From the IMG/VR virus record IMGVR_UViG_3300030451_002037, positions 1-29,647 of that record: 29,647 nt of DNA, one strand, 5' to 3'. Below, piece by piece: positions 1 to 6,869 of the stretch; position 1 is the stretch's first letter, and the number at the start of each line of letters is the position of its first letter. Below the pieces are notes generated by a model. It did no database searches, was not told the DNA's origin, and was given only the letters and a program-made list of their open reading frames with translations. The position numbers were made by a program, and so were the translations under genes. The stretch comes from a virus.

Positions 1-679
1 TGTCGTTAGAACCATCCTTCGGAAGTCCACCTTCATCACGATCACCAATCATGTGGATTTGGAAACCCATAAATGAATTTACCTCACCTCTGACTAATGC
101 CTGGACCTGAGCAAAGTCTGCTGAAATTGCTCTTTCATCGCCAAGCAATGATGCTAGTGAATTGGCATGGATAATCATATGACGATCTGTAGGTGGTACT
201 GATTTAGCATCCATTCCTTTTTTCGCTTCGATTATCTTTCCTACATTCAAATCTGATGCAGTTGCAGAACCTGAAGTCACAACAGTGTTAGCCACTGTAG
301 TTCCAGCAGAGCCAGCTATTAATGCATCAATAATGATTTGATCTTCTCTTCTACCTATTGCATTTCCAACTAACTTTGCAAGCTCTTGTCTTTCATCAAA
401 GTTAATCTTTGCCTGATTAAAAATGTCTGAATATTCAGAAGCAACATAATCAGTAAGAGTTGCAGTTACACTTGAAAATGTACCATTTAATGGAACAACA
501 TCAGTTGAAGGTGTTCTAACTGAAGCTGAACCTTTAGCCAAGATCGGAAACTTAGCAGTGCTACCTTCCACTCCAGTTCTCATACGAGCAACATTTCTTA
601 GAGTGGCAGAGCCTTGATAAGCTTGATGAACCTCAGCTTCAAACAGCGTTACAAACGCTGGACTTAAAGTTGTAGCCAT
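1..679 (-). CDS. Major capsid protein, N-terminal part (cut by left edge)
   Basis: This is the first 226 residues of a phage major capsid protein; the gene runs off the left edge. The reading frame begins ATG GCT ACA at 679, with GGAGAAG placed 6-8 bases upstream, and stays open to base 1. The protein starts MATTLSPAFVTLFEAEVHQA and continues through segments such as FNQAKINFDERQELAKL and GNAIGRREDQIIIDALI, which match the pattern of the Phage_capsid_2-type coat proteins of podoviruses related to Bordetella phage BPP-1 and marine podoviruses. It lies directly downstream of scaffold, Bbp19-like and portal genes, which is the usual head-module order. It would form the icosahedral shell around the scaffold. 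Only the family assignment is from memory; the position and frame are seen. Confidence 0.85.
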   Translation of the reverse strand, partial: MATTLSPAFVTLFEAEVHQAYQGSATLRNVARMRTGVEGSTAKFPILAKGSASVRTPSTDVVPLNGTFSSVTATLTDYVASEYSDIFNQAKINFDERQELAKLVGNAIGRREDQIIIDALIAGSAGTTVANTVVTSGSATASDLNVGKIIEAKKGMDAKSVPPTDRHMIIHANSLASLLGDERAISADFAQVQALVRGEVNSFMGFQIHMIGDRDEGGLPKDGSND

Positions 680-828
680 AAAAGCTTCTCCATAGTTAAA
701 TTATTACATCGTTTTGGTTACCGGAAAATCCGACCTCAACTTTTTTTAAAGTATGATCGGCTGACGAGAGTTATCGATCTAACTTGAAGATACACCAAGA
801 TATAGTAGTTTGTAAAGTCTTGAATACA
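680..828 (-). other. Leader between scaffold and capsid genes with small hairpin
   Basis: This 149-base gap is one of only three non-coding stretches in the window. It holds an imperfect hairpin at 716-735: arms GGT and CGGA pair with TCCG and ACC around an AAA loop, with a three-base bulge. On the capsid message this stem sits about 40 bases before the start codon, so it could stabilise or define the 5' end of a strongly expressed transcript. Read on the other strand it is followed by seven T residues, like a terminator, but no rightward gene ends there. A weak promoter-like pair (TTTACA, 18-base gap, TATCTT) is present leftward. I cannot say which role is real. Confidence 0.35.
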
Positions 829-1611
829 TTAAGTGCCATAGGCTTGTTCAAAAGCTTTTTCAACTTTCTTTCTATAAACCGGATCAGTTTGATATTTAGG
901 ATCAGCTACCATTGCCTGGAGTTCTGCTTTATCAGGCATATCACCTTCAATAGAAACTGTCGGTATCTCTTGCTTGCCGTTAATCAAACCTCTAATTTTT
1001 TGCATTACTCTTTGACCTTCGGCAGTACCACCAAGAACTTCAAGCTCTGCATAATCATCTTTGGTAAAGACACCATCAGCAACAAGTTTTTTGCTCCAGT
1101 TTATATTTGATTGAATTATCTCCTGAGCATTGACACCAAGTTTTTCTCTTTCTCTTGAAATATCAATCTCCTCTTCTTGCTGAACACCACCAGTGATTTC
1201 AATAACTTTATTTATCAAACCAGTAATAGATTTATTTGAAAGTTGTTTTTCTTTGCCAAACTCAAGAACGGCCTGGATAACTGCATCATCAGGATCGACT
1301 TGAACTTCAGACAAATCATATTGATCAGGTGCAGTCTCGCCTAGTTTCTTCTCCAGGTGATTAATGCTTTTAGCCATGTTCTCAATGTTTGGACCATCCT
1401 TTTCATCCCAAAATTTTTCCGGAAACCATTCAGGTCTTTCGTAGATTTCGCCTTCTCCAAGCTCCTCTTCTGCTCCAGCTTCTTCATTTTGGATGTGAGA
1501 GATTCCTTCTTCTTCGGCATTTTTCTCCTCGCTTTCTATGTTTTGTGCTTCGTCTGCCATAAGGCCAGCAGATTGCTGTTGTTCTTGCACTACATCTTTT
1601 TCATCATTCAT
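829..1611 (-). CDS. Capsid assembly scaffolding protein
   Basis: A 260-residue acidic protein. The first 65 residues are low complexity and rich in Glu, Ala and Gln, followed by RPEWFPEKFWDEKDGPNIEN, a segment typical of podovirus scaffold proteins (T7 gp9-like family), and then by predicted helices. Scaffolds nucleate procapsid assembly and leave before DNA packaging; the basic C-terminal part of such proteins usually contacts the coat. The gene sits between the Bbp19-like gene, which it overlaps by 8 bases, and the capsid gene, exactly where a scaffold is expected. The start ATG at 1611 is followed by AATGATGAA. T7 gp9 is longer by roughly 40 residues. The call rests on the PEW-PEKFW motif, composition and position. 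Confidence 0.85.
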   Translation of the reverse strand: MNDEKDVVQEQQQSAGLMADEAQNIESEEKNAEEEGISHIQNEEAGAEEELGEGEIYERPEWFPEKFWDEKDGPNIENMAKSINHLEKKLGETAPDQYDLSEVQVDPDDAVIQAVLEFGKEKQLSNKSITGLINKVIEITGGVQQEEEIDISREREKLGVNAQEIIQSNINWSKKLVADGVFTKDDYAELEVLGGTAEGQRVMQKIRGLINGKQEIPTVSIEGDMPDKAELQAMVADPKYQTDPVYRKKVEKAFEQAYGT

Positions 1612-1897
1612 TATTGCATCTCCTTATACGTTGAATAATTTCTCTTACAATTGAGTTCTGCCCCTCTCTTGCATAACCATAAGATGGTTCTGTACCAGGT
1701 GTCCATGCTGGCTGATCTATTGTTATGGATTGTAAGTGTTGTAAAACCTTTTGCCCTTCCTCACTAGAAAAACATCTATTGTAAATTTTATCAATTTCGC
1801 TTGGTTCGTTTTTGTAAACGACATAATCCTCATCAATACTTTCCCAACCACTATTGCTGTTGAGGTATCGGATCTTCTGTGCCTGGTCCTTGTCCAT
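1604..1897 (-). CDS. Bbp19-like small head-module protein
   Basis: A 97-residue protein whose central part, CFSSEEGQKVLQHLQS, followed by a PAWTPG segment and YAREGQNSIVREIIQRI, matches the pattern of the Bbp19 family found between portal and scaffold genes in BPP-1-like and marine podoviruses. The role of the family is not established. It starts inside the 3' end of the portal gene, overlapping it by 47 bases, with AAGGAATGATGG just before the ATG. The overlap is unusually long for this genome. The first 35 residues, which lie partly in the overlap, look less conserved than the rest, so a later start cannot be excluded, although no other ATG follows. Confidence 0.75.
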   Translation of the reverse strand: MDKDQAQKIRYLNSNSGWESIDEDYVVYKNEPSEIDKIYNRCFSSEEGQKVLQHLQSITIDQPAWTPGTEPSYGYAREGQNSIVREIIQRIRRCNNE

Positions 1898-3425
1898 CCA
1901 TCATTCCTTCTTGTTGTGCCATTTGTGCCATTTGTTGTGCTTGCTGTATCAAAGCTTGTCTTTCCTCAGGTGTTGTCCTGAGACTAGCTGGGATACCAAG
2001 ATTATCAGCTATAAAATCCATAGCCTTATCTTGATTTAAAAACAATTGACCTTGTGGTCCTAGCCCCTGAAGTATTTTCATATAGTTCAATACTTCGTTT
2101 ACCTTCTCCATGTTTTGGGCCATAGCAAGTGGTGCAGTAGGACTGATCTTTACTTGCAAGCCGTTAACCTTCAAAGGTAATTCTATCATGCCTAGTTCAT
2201 TCATAAGTTCTAAGGTTCTTCTAACTATTGGATACATAGTTTCAGAAATAAGCCTTCCGAATGCTGATCCTAGGTTTTGAGATAACTGTTTCATTCTTTC
2301 TTGAATCTCAGTAGCCGATCTAGCTGACATGTTGTCAGGTGGCAAACTTTCATCAAGCATGATTGTTTTTATTGATGCTATGAGATCATTACTTGTGAAT
2401 TGTGTAAGTTGTGGATCGCCTGATCTTGGTAAAGGTTTCAAGCTTTCGCCTTGTGGCCCACCATTTCTTGCTACTGGTATGATAGCACCTGGTACAATAC
2501 GAACTGTATTTGGATTAAGAACACCATCATCACTAGCAGTAAATACACCACCGATAGATAAACTTGCATTTTTCAAACCTAAATTTTTTGTTGTATTCAA
2601 ACTTTTTATATCAGGCAGTGCCAACAGCACCGGACCTCTTCCATATCTTTCACCAGCCGTTTTACTGTATCTTGATATAACCCAGGGAAAGCTTTTGAGT
2701 TCCCTATAAACAAGTTCTTCTTGTCCAGCATAATCAATAATCTGATAATGTATGTTGCCAGTTATCTTATCAAAGTATGTGCCTTCAATCATTTCTACTT
2801 CTTCAGTAGGATTTTGCTCATACCTTTTTGCCATGTTTGGTGGTATCTTGATATCAGGAAACTCCTGGTCTAAAACCTCATATGGCCTTTTCATTTTTCT
2901 ATAAACTTTTTCTACACTGCCATTTGGGCCTTCATCATACGATATAAGAAAAGTAGGTATGCAAGTGTACCTGATTGGCTCTACTTCATCTCCAGGCTGG
3001 ATCAACATAACGGCTGTTCCTATAGCAAGCTCTTGCAGAAACTCACCGATAGCAAGATCAAACTTAGATTGTCTCATCACTGAAAACATTTGATCAGCAT
3101 ACTTATCTAAAATTTGCTGTACTTCTATAGATCTTTCTTCAGGAATTTGTTCTCCAGGTTGCAATCGACACCAAGCTTGCTGGGGAGGAAATAGCCCTGA
3201 TTGGATTCTATTAGCGAACTTTTGTGTCGACTGCATAGCAGTGGAATCAAATACCTTGGACATCTTGTTTTGTCCTGGAACTGAACCCTCATAATACCCA
3301 TCATATAAATTTTTGTTTGGAAGAGCATATCTGTAAGCATCTTCGTATATTGCTCGCCAGTGTGCTTTCTGTCTTTCTGCTTGATCAAATCTTTTCTTTA
3401 AGTCTTTTGGATTTAATTTTGTCAT
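1851..3425 (-). CDS. Portal / head-to-tail connector protein
   Basis: At 524 residues this matches the length of T7 gp8 (536). The N-terminus has KRFDQAERQKAHWRAIYEDA and a later TQKFANRIQSGLFPPQQAWC segment, both characteristic of the phage head-to-tail connecting protein family. Twelve copies of such proteins form the ring at one capsid vertex through which DNA is packed and ejected, docking terminase outside and the tail tube later. The C-terminal 40 residues are Gln and Met rich, as in other T7-type portals, and include QQAQQMAQMAQQEG. The gene overlaps the upstream DUF6321-like gene by 4 bases and the downstream Bbp19-like gene by 47. Identification is strong. Confidence 0.93.
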   Translation of the reverse strand: MTKLNPKDLKKRFDQAERQKAHWRAIYEDAYRYALPNKNLYDGYYEGSVPGQNKMSKVFDSTAMQSTQKFANRIQSGLFPPQQAWCRLQPGEQIPEERSIEVQQILDKYADQMFSVMRQSKFDLAIGEFLQELAIGTAVMLIQPGDEVEPIRYTCIPTFLISYDEGPNGSVEKVYRKMKRPYEVLDQEFPDIKIPPNMAKRYEQNPTEEVEMIEGTYFDKITGNIHYQIIDYAGQEELVYRELKSFPWVISRYSKTAGERYGRGPVLLALPDIKSLNTTKNLGLKNASLSIGGVFTASDDGVLNPNTVRIVPGAIIPVARNGGPQGESLKPLPRSGDPQLTQFTSNDLIASIKTIMLDESLPPDNMSARSATEIQERMKQLSQNLGSAFGRLISETMYPIVRRTLELMNELGMIELPLKVNGLQVKISPTAPLAMAQNMEKVNEVLNYMKILQGLGPQGQLFLNQDKAMDFIADNLGIPASLRTTPEERQALIQQAQQMAQMAQQEGMMDGQGPGTEDPIPQQQ

Positions 3426-3694
3426 GTTTTTTTATGCCTATTCGCAAAGTTCCTAGCACTTTCTTTTGATCTAAACCCCCAAGCTTTCAAAGCCAGTGCT
3501 AGTCTAGTTGGCCTTCCTTTTTCATCTTTTTCAGGACCTTTCATACCAGCAAACCTGGAAGCAAATGATACTCTTCTAGGGCTTGTGCCAGTTTTTATTG
3601 GTCTCTTTAAATTAGCTCCTTCAGTTTTTTTAAAATGCTTTCTACCAGCTTCATTCAAACCACCTTTTGGATTTTGAAATTTTTTAGCTACCAT
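3422..3694 (-). CDS. Small basic DUF6321-like protein
   Basis: A 90-residue basic protein with a KGGLNEAGRKHFKK motif at the N-terminus, a central RRVSFASRFAGMKGP segment and a C-terminal LALALKAWGFRSKESARNFA helix. This pattern matches, from memory, the DUF6321 family often found in phage head modules. No biochemical role is known to me; the charge suggests nucleic-acid or capsid-interior contact. It lies between the zinc-ribbon microprotein (overlap 11 bases) and the portal gene (overlap 4 bases), so it is probably translationally coupled to the portal. Confidence 0.65.
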   Translation of the reverse strand: MVAKKFQNPKGGLNEAGRKHFKKTEGANLKRPIKTGTSPRRVSFASRFAGMKGPEKDEKGRPTRLALALKAWGFRSKESARNFANRHKKT

Positions 3695-3830
3695 CTGTTT
3701 TTACTTTGCAAGCTGGGCATTGAAACTTTAACTCTTTTTCTTTTTTTATTTTAGCCATAGCAATCTTGCAGATTGGGCATATAGGTAAACCCTTCTCAAA
3801 CTTTTTAGGATTGCGAGGGTATGATCTCAT
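3684..3830 (-). CDS. 48-aa zinc-ribbon microprotein
   Basis: A short frame, ATG at 3830 to TAA at 3684, encodes 48 residues. It reads MRSYPRNPKKFEKG, then CPIC at 18-21, a Lys-rich turn, and CPAC at 38-41. The two Cys-x2-Cys knuckles 16 residues apart are the hallmark of a rubredoxin-like or zinc-ribbon fold. Its start overlaps the stop of the upstream gene as ATGA, and its end overlaps the DUF6321-like start by 11 bases, so it fits the coupled operon exactly. Such ribbons bind DNA, RNA or protein; which one is unknown here. The four cysteines and tight coupling make it a real gene in my view. Confidence 0.7.
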   Translation of the reverse strand: MRSYPRNPKKFEKGLPICPICKIAMAKIKKEKELKFQCPACKVKTDGS

Positions 3831-4060
3831 GCTCTTGGATTTCTACCTGGTCCTAAAGTTCTTTGTACTGGATCAACTCCAGTAGCATCGCCTGACATAA
3901 GCATTCTGTTTCTTTTGCTTCTTGAGATTTGCCTTGAAGCTAGCTTTCTTTTCTCTTCGTTTTCTTTTGCTTCTGCTCTAGCTTCTCTTTCTGCTTGTCT
4001 TTCTAACTCATCTTCTGAAGGACCACTTGGGCCACCACCACCACCGAATAAACCACCCAT
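3827..4060 (-). CDS. Small Gly-rich/charged protein, unknown
   Basis: A 77-residue protein with a Gly-rich start (MGGLFGGGGGPSGPSEDELE), a highly charged helix of about 35 residues rich in Glu, Arg and Lys, and a C-terminal part with TGVDPVQRTLGPG. Similar short proteins with a glycine-rich head occur next to Gp13-like genes in podoviruses, where they are sometimes listed as virion components. I do not recognise a specific family. It shares TAATG with the upstream Gp13-like gene and ATGA with the downstream zinc ribbon, so it is part of one coupled chain. Confidence 0.6.
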   Translation of the reverse strand: MGGLFGGGGGPSGPSEDELERQAEREARAEAKENEEKRKLASRQISRSKRNRMLMSGDATGVDPVQRTLGPGRNPRA

Positions 4061-4545
4061 TAGAACAATCTCCCATAAACATAGTAGTCTTTGATATCAG
4101 GACCATATCGTTTCAACAATCCTTCTCTATCAAAATAACACATCTCCATCCATTTGATTGCTCTGTTATTTGTCTTACAAACGTATGTTTGCAGTCTGTG
4201 AAGATTGAGCTTCTGTGTTGCATACTCAAAAAATCTTAAACTGCCTTTATGAAAAATCATTTTGCTTGGTTCTAGATCGTGTGTTGGAAGCATCCAGGCT
4301 TCAGCTACTCCTTTCCACAATGGATACAATCCCCAAATGACTACTACCTTGGCATTTCTTATTCCGGTAAAAGACAGACCTTCAACTCCATAATCCTGGA
4401 TATGTGGTCTTCCATAGCCCTCGATAAGGTCTTGTTCAAATGTTCTGAAGTTTGCCATGTGCATATGTCTTGGATGAAATGGCACAACTCTATGTCTCAT
4501 GCCATCCAGTTTCATAACTTCCATTATTTCTTCTGATGTAAACAT
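4060..4545 (-). CDS. T7 gp13-like (GNAT-fold) protein
   Basis: A 161-residue protein resembling the T7 gp13 family (DUF2833), which adopts an acetyltransferase-like fold and is needed for correct virion assembly in T7. Visible features are the central AKVVVIWGLYPLWKGVAEAW strands, where GNAT proteins have their core sheet, and the C-terminal RLQTYVCKTNNRAIKWMEMC segment, which resembles the helix and strand after the acetyl-CoA site (neighbour N-x-x-A-x-x-W pattern). In T7 this gene lies after gp12; here it lies between terminase and portal. It ends eight bases after the terminase stop region begins its own leader. Catalytic activity is not shown. Confidence 0.7.
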   Translation of the reverse strand: MFTSEEIMEVMKLDGMRHRVVPFHPRHMHMANFRTFEQDLIEGYGRPHIQDYGVEGLSFTGIRNAKVVVIWGLYPLWKGVAEAWMLPTHDLEPSKMIFHKGSLRFFEYATQKLNLHRLQTYVCKTNNRAIKWMEMCYFDREGLLKRYGPDIKDYYVYGRLF

Positions 4546-4553
4546 ATCTCCCC

Positions 4554-6074
4554 CTATGCAAATACATTGAAATCTGTTTGTGCCACGACTGGCTGGCTAA
4601 ATGTTTTTGTTCCTCTAGTCATTCTTCTCATCTCGCCACCACCGAGCAAACAATACCCAAGACTATCACCAACATGCGAATGTTCATTTTTATTTGGTTT
4701 ATCTCTAAATCTTTCTTGACCAGCCCCTACAGCTACCCTGGTAAAGTGATAGCCACCGGACAGTGATTTTCTTAGCCTTAGACATTTTCTGTTTACCAGG
4801 AAGCCAGGCTTGCCTTGTATCAGTCTATTCATCGGCATAGCTACTGCTTCTCTTCTAACTTTAAAATCATTTGTTGCTGTAGGCCTTGCCAGTATCCCAT
4901 TTGTTTTTAAAAACTCAAAAGATGTTTGTTCATAAATACCTTCCCTAGAAGCACCAGCCGGATCACCCCAAACCATAAACTCATTGTTTTTTGGAAACCT
5001 GATTGCCATTTCTGATTTCAATAGATTCACAAATCTATCCAGGCCCATATCGAAAGTTACAATCTCATGTAAGACATGCCATGCACCATTAGGCATTTTT
5101 TGTGCAAAGACAGCCGAAGGTGTCAGACCAAAGTCCAGCCCTACTTGTACTGGTATATTCTCATCGACCTCTAGATCAGCAGACATTGTGCTATCATCAT
5201 ACTCAGGCCAAACTGGTTTTCCTTCCTGGACATAGGTATACTTGCCTTCTGCATAGCATCTAACCCAATCTAAATTTTTACCACCGAGTAGCTGGTCATA
5301 GTATCCATCAGGTAGGTTATGTAAGTTCTCAGCCTTTGGATTTGTTTTAAACCAGCGACCACCAGCCGATATATAACCCTGGGCTTCAGGTATTTCTTTT
5401 GGTACATCTTTCAATGGCACTTCTAAAACACCACCTGGTTGACGATAAAATCGCCAGGCAAACTTACCTTTTGGTTTTTCTTTCTCAGCTAATTTATACA
5501 TCCAGTGATCATCATCGCATGGGTTACTATCCATCCATATTCCTCGCCAGGTACATCCACCATCAGCCATAGAAGGATATCTTCCTACCCTATGAGACAA
5601 TCCATCTATAACAGCTTTTGGCAACTCACGAGCTTCATTGACGAATGCCCCAGTCAATTCAAGAGATAAAAGCTTCCTTGTATCTTTGGGCTGGTCTAAT
5701 GCAAGAAATATAACTTCACAATCTATACCGGATGCATTGCCCCTGGCTGGTAGTTTTAAATGATGTTTGATTGGTGGTGACCAGTGAAGCCCACCCCAAA
5801 TATTTTCAGGAAATAATTCTAACCAGGTTTTTATGGTAGTCGTTTTAAGCATAGGATAGCTGTTCCTAACAACAACAAATCTAGAATATCTAACACCATC
5901 CCTAGGTGACGGCTTTTGCTGTACTGCCCTTTTGAATACTTCAGCACAACTAGCATAGGATTTACCTGAGCCTACTGGCCCAATCAATCCTCTAACAAAG
6001 CTATCATCCTTCAAAAACTTCCACACTGTAGGTGAGGTACTAAAATCTAAATTTAATTTATCAGGTTTTTCCAT
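4554..6074 (-). CDS. Terminase large subunit (packaging ATPase-nuclease)
   Basis: A 506-residue DNA-packaging motor. The ATPase domain has a Walker A loop GPVGSGKS at residues 32-39 and a Walker B-type GAFVNEA with the catalytic Glu at 147. The C-terminal RNase H-like nuclease carries the three expected acidic sites: GLDFG with Asp314, WGDPAG with Asp371 and HVGDSLGY with Asp470. Both halves look intact. It cuts concatemers and drives DNA into the procapsid through the portal. The gene overlaps the small-subunit gene by 14 bases. The closest relatives that I recall are those of BPP-1-like and marine podoviruses rather than the classical T7 gp19. Confidence 0.95.
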   Translation of the reverse strand: MEKPDKLNLDFSTSPTVWKFLKDDSFVRGLIGPVGSGKSYASCAEVFKRAVQQKPSPRDGVRYSRFVVVRNSYPMLKTTTIKTWLELFPENIWGGLHWSPPIKHHLKLPARGNASGIDCEVIFLALDQPKDTRKLLSLELTGAFVNEARELPKAVIDGLSHRVGRYPSMADGGCTWRGIWMDSNPCDDDHWMYKLAEKEKPKGKFAWRFYRQPGGVLEVPLKDVPKEIPEAQGYISAGGRWFKTNPKAENLHNLPDGYYDQLLGGKNLDWVRCYAEGKYTYVQEGKPVWPEYDDSTMSADLEVDENIPVQVGLDFGLTPSAVFAQKMPNGAWHVLHEIVTFDMGLDRFVNLLKSEMAIRFPKNNEFMVWGDPAGASREGIYEQTSFEFLKTNGILARPTATNDFKVRREAVAMPMNRLIQGKPGFLVNRKCLRLRKSLSGGYHFTRVAVGAGQERFRDKPNKNEHSHVGDSLGYCLLGGGEMRRMTRGTKTFSQPVVAQTDFNVFA

Positions 6075-6471
6075 CTGTCGGTCCTACCATGTTAACTTCT
6101 ATCACACTCGGCTTTTCACTTTCATGTTCTTTGTCCAGGATGCCAGCACTCTTAGCTAGCATTTGCAGAACTCTTACTTTATCAATCATTTCAATCTCAA
6201 CTTCAAAACTTTCACCAACTGGCCTAGCTTTGATTTTCTTAATTGACTGCAATGCATGTTCAGGGATTTCATCCAAATTCTTAATACTAACTTTGCCTTG
6301 ATCATCCCAATCCACAACATCAGTAACTTTTGCCTGACTAATCGATAGTAAAGCTTCTGCAAGCTTATCCCTATTCTGAAAAATAACATCCGATCCTCGA
6401 AGCTTCTTTTTAATATCTCTTACACCACCCAGGTTATTCATCCTAGGTACTGCTCTATTCTTAGATGGCAA
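6061..6471 (-). CDS. Terminase small subunit (probable)
   Basis: The frame upstream of the large subunit encodes about 136 residues. The segment with LAEALLSISQAKVTDVVDWD, then SIKNLDEIPEHALQSIKKIK and DKVRVLQMLAKSAGI matches the C-terminal half of Terminase_2-type small subunits, which recognise the packaging site. I chose a TTG start at 6471 because GGAG stands 7 bases before it and the overlap with the gene before is then only 11 bases. In-frame ATGs at 6504, 6492 and 6441 are alternatives, with weaker or badly spaced ribosome sites. No helix-turn-helix is visible at the N-terminus, unlike most members, so the site-recognition part may be reduced or supplied by another protein. Confidence 0.7.
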   Translation of the reverse strand: MPSKNRAVPRMNNLGGVRDIKKKLRGSDVIFQNRDKLAEALLSISQAKVTDVVDWDDQGKVSIKNLDEIPEHALQSIKKIKARPVGESFEVEIEMIDKVRVLQMLAKSAGILDKEHESEKPSVIEVNMVGPTDGKT

Positions 6472-6715
6472 TATCACTCTCCAGGGTTGCATTATCAAAT
6501 CCATTTTCTTTATCAACAGCCTTGTAATCTTTTGGGAATATCTTTAGCCATACCTCGCCTTTATCGTCAGGTATAGGATAACAATCTAACTTCATTGAAC
6601 TTGGTATGCCCATCTTGGTGAACATCTTACCAATCTTTATCCATTGGGTTTTCTCATTGCCTTCTTTGTCAAAGTATTTTTTACCCTGAACTAAATCTAA
6701 AGTTTCTGTATCCAT
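6461..6715 (-). CDS. Small conserved phage protein, unknown
   Basis: An 84-residue protein just upstream of the terminase genes. The core TQWIKIGKMF, followed by SMKLDCYPIPDDKGEVWLKIF, looks like a series of beta strands with a turn at PIPDD. Short proteins with the same W-x-x-IG ... LD-x-x-P-x-P layout occur widely on phages and plasmids, but I know of no assigned function. The start at 6715 has AAAGGAGTTACAA before it, a good ribosome site. It is the first gene after the 150-base gap that holds the GC-rich hairpin, so it may lead the late packaging operon. A part in packaging or DNA binding is speculation. Confidence 0.65.
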   Translation of the reverse strand: MDTETLDLVQGKKYFDKEGNEKTQWIKIGKMFTKMGIPSSMKLDCYPIPDDKGEVWLKIFPKDYKAVDKENGFDNATLESDIAI

Positions 6716-6869
6716 TTTGTAACTCCTTTATGAAAAAGTGGAAAATATTTTTGTGAGACCCCCCGTACACCATAGGTGGCCAGGGGGAGGGTATGCTTGG
6801 TTTTGCAGTGTGTGCCTTTTTTATTTTTCTGTGTGTACATAATCTAAACGACCATCTAGTTCTTGTACA
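6716..6869 (-). other. Non-coding gap with GC-rich hairpin before terminase operon
   Basis: The longest non-coding stretch in the window, 154 bases. At 6759-6787 a run of C pairs with a run of G (five outer pairs), and an inner CACC pairs with GGTG around an ATA loop, with a mismatched internal bulge between. This is the most GC-rich patch in an AT-rich genome. It lies directly upstream of the packaging genes. The motif TGTAC recurs three times across the gap, and the preceding gene ends in a 13-base palindrome, TACACTTAGTGTA, that spans its stop codon at about 6867. Possible roles are a terminator, a transcript-start structure, or a packaging (cos or pac) site. None is proven. Confidence 0.5.

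Noticed and set aside
6697-6840. 47-residue leftward frame across the 150-base gap before the 84-aa gene
   Set aside because: No ribosome site, no coding-like composition, and it ends inside the next gene in another frame; the GC-rich hairpin explains its residues better.
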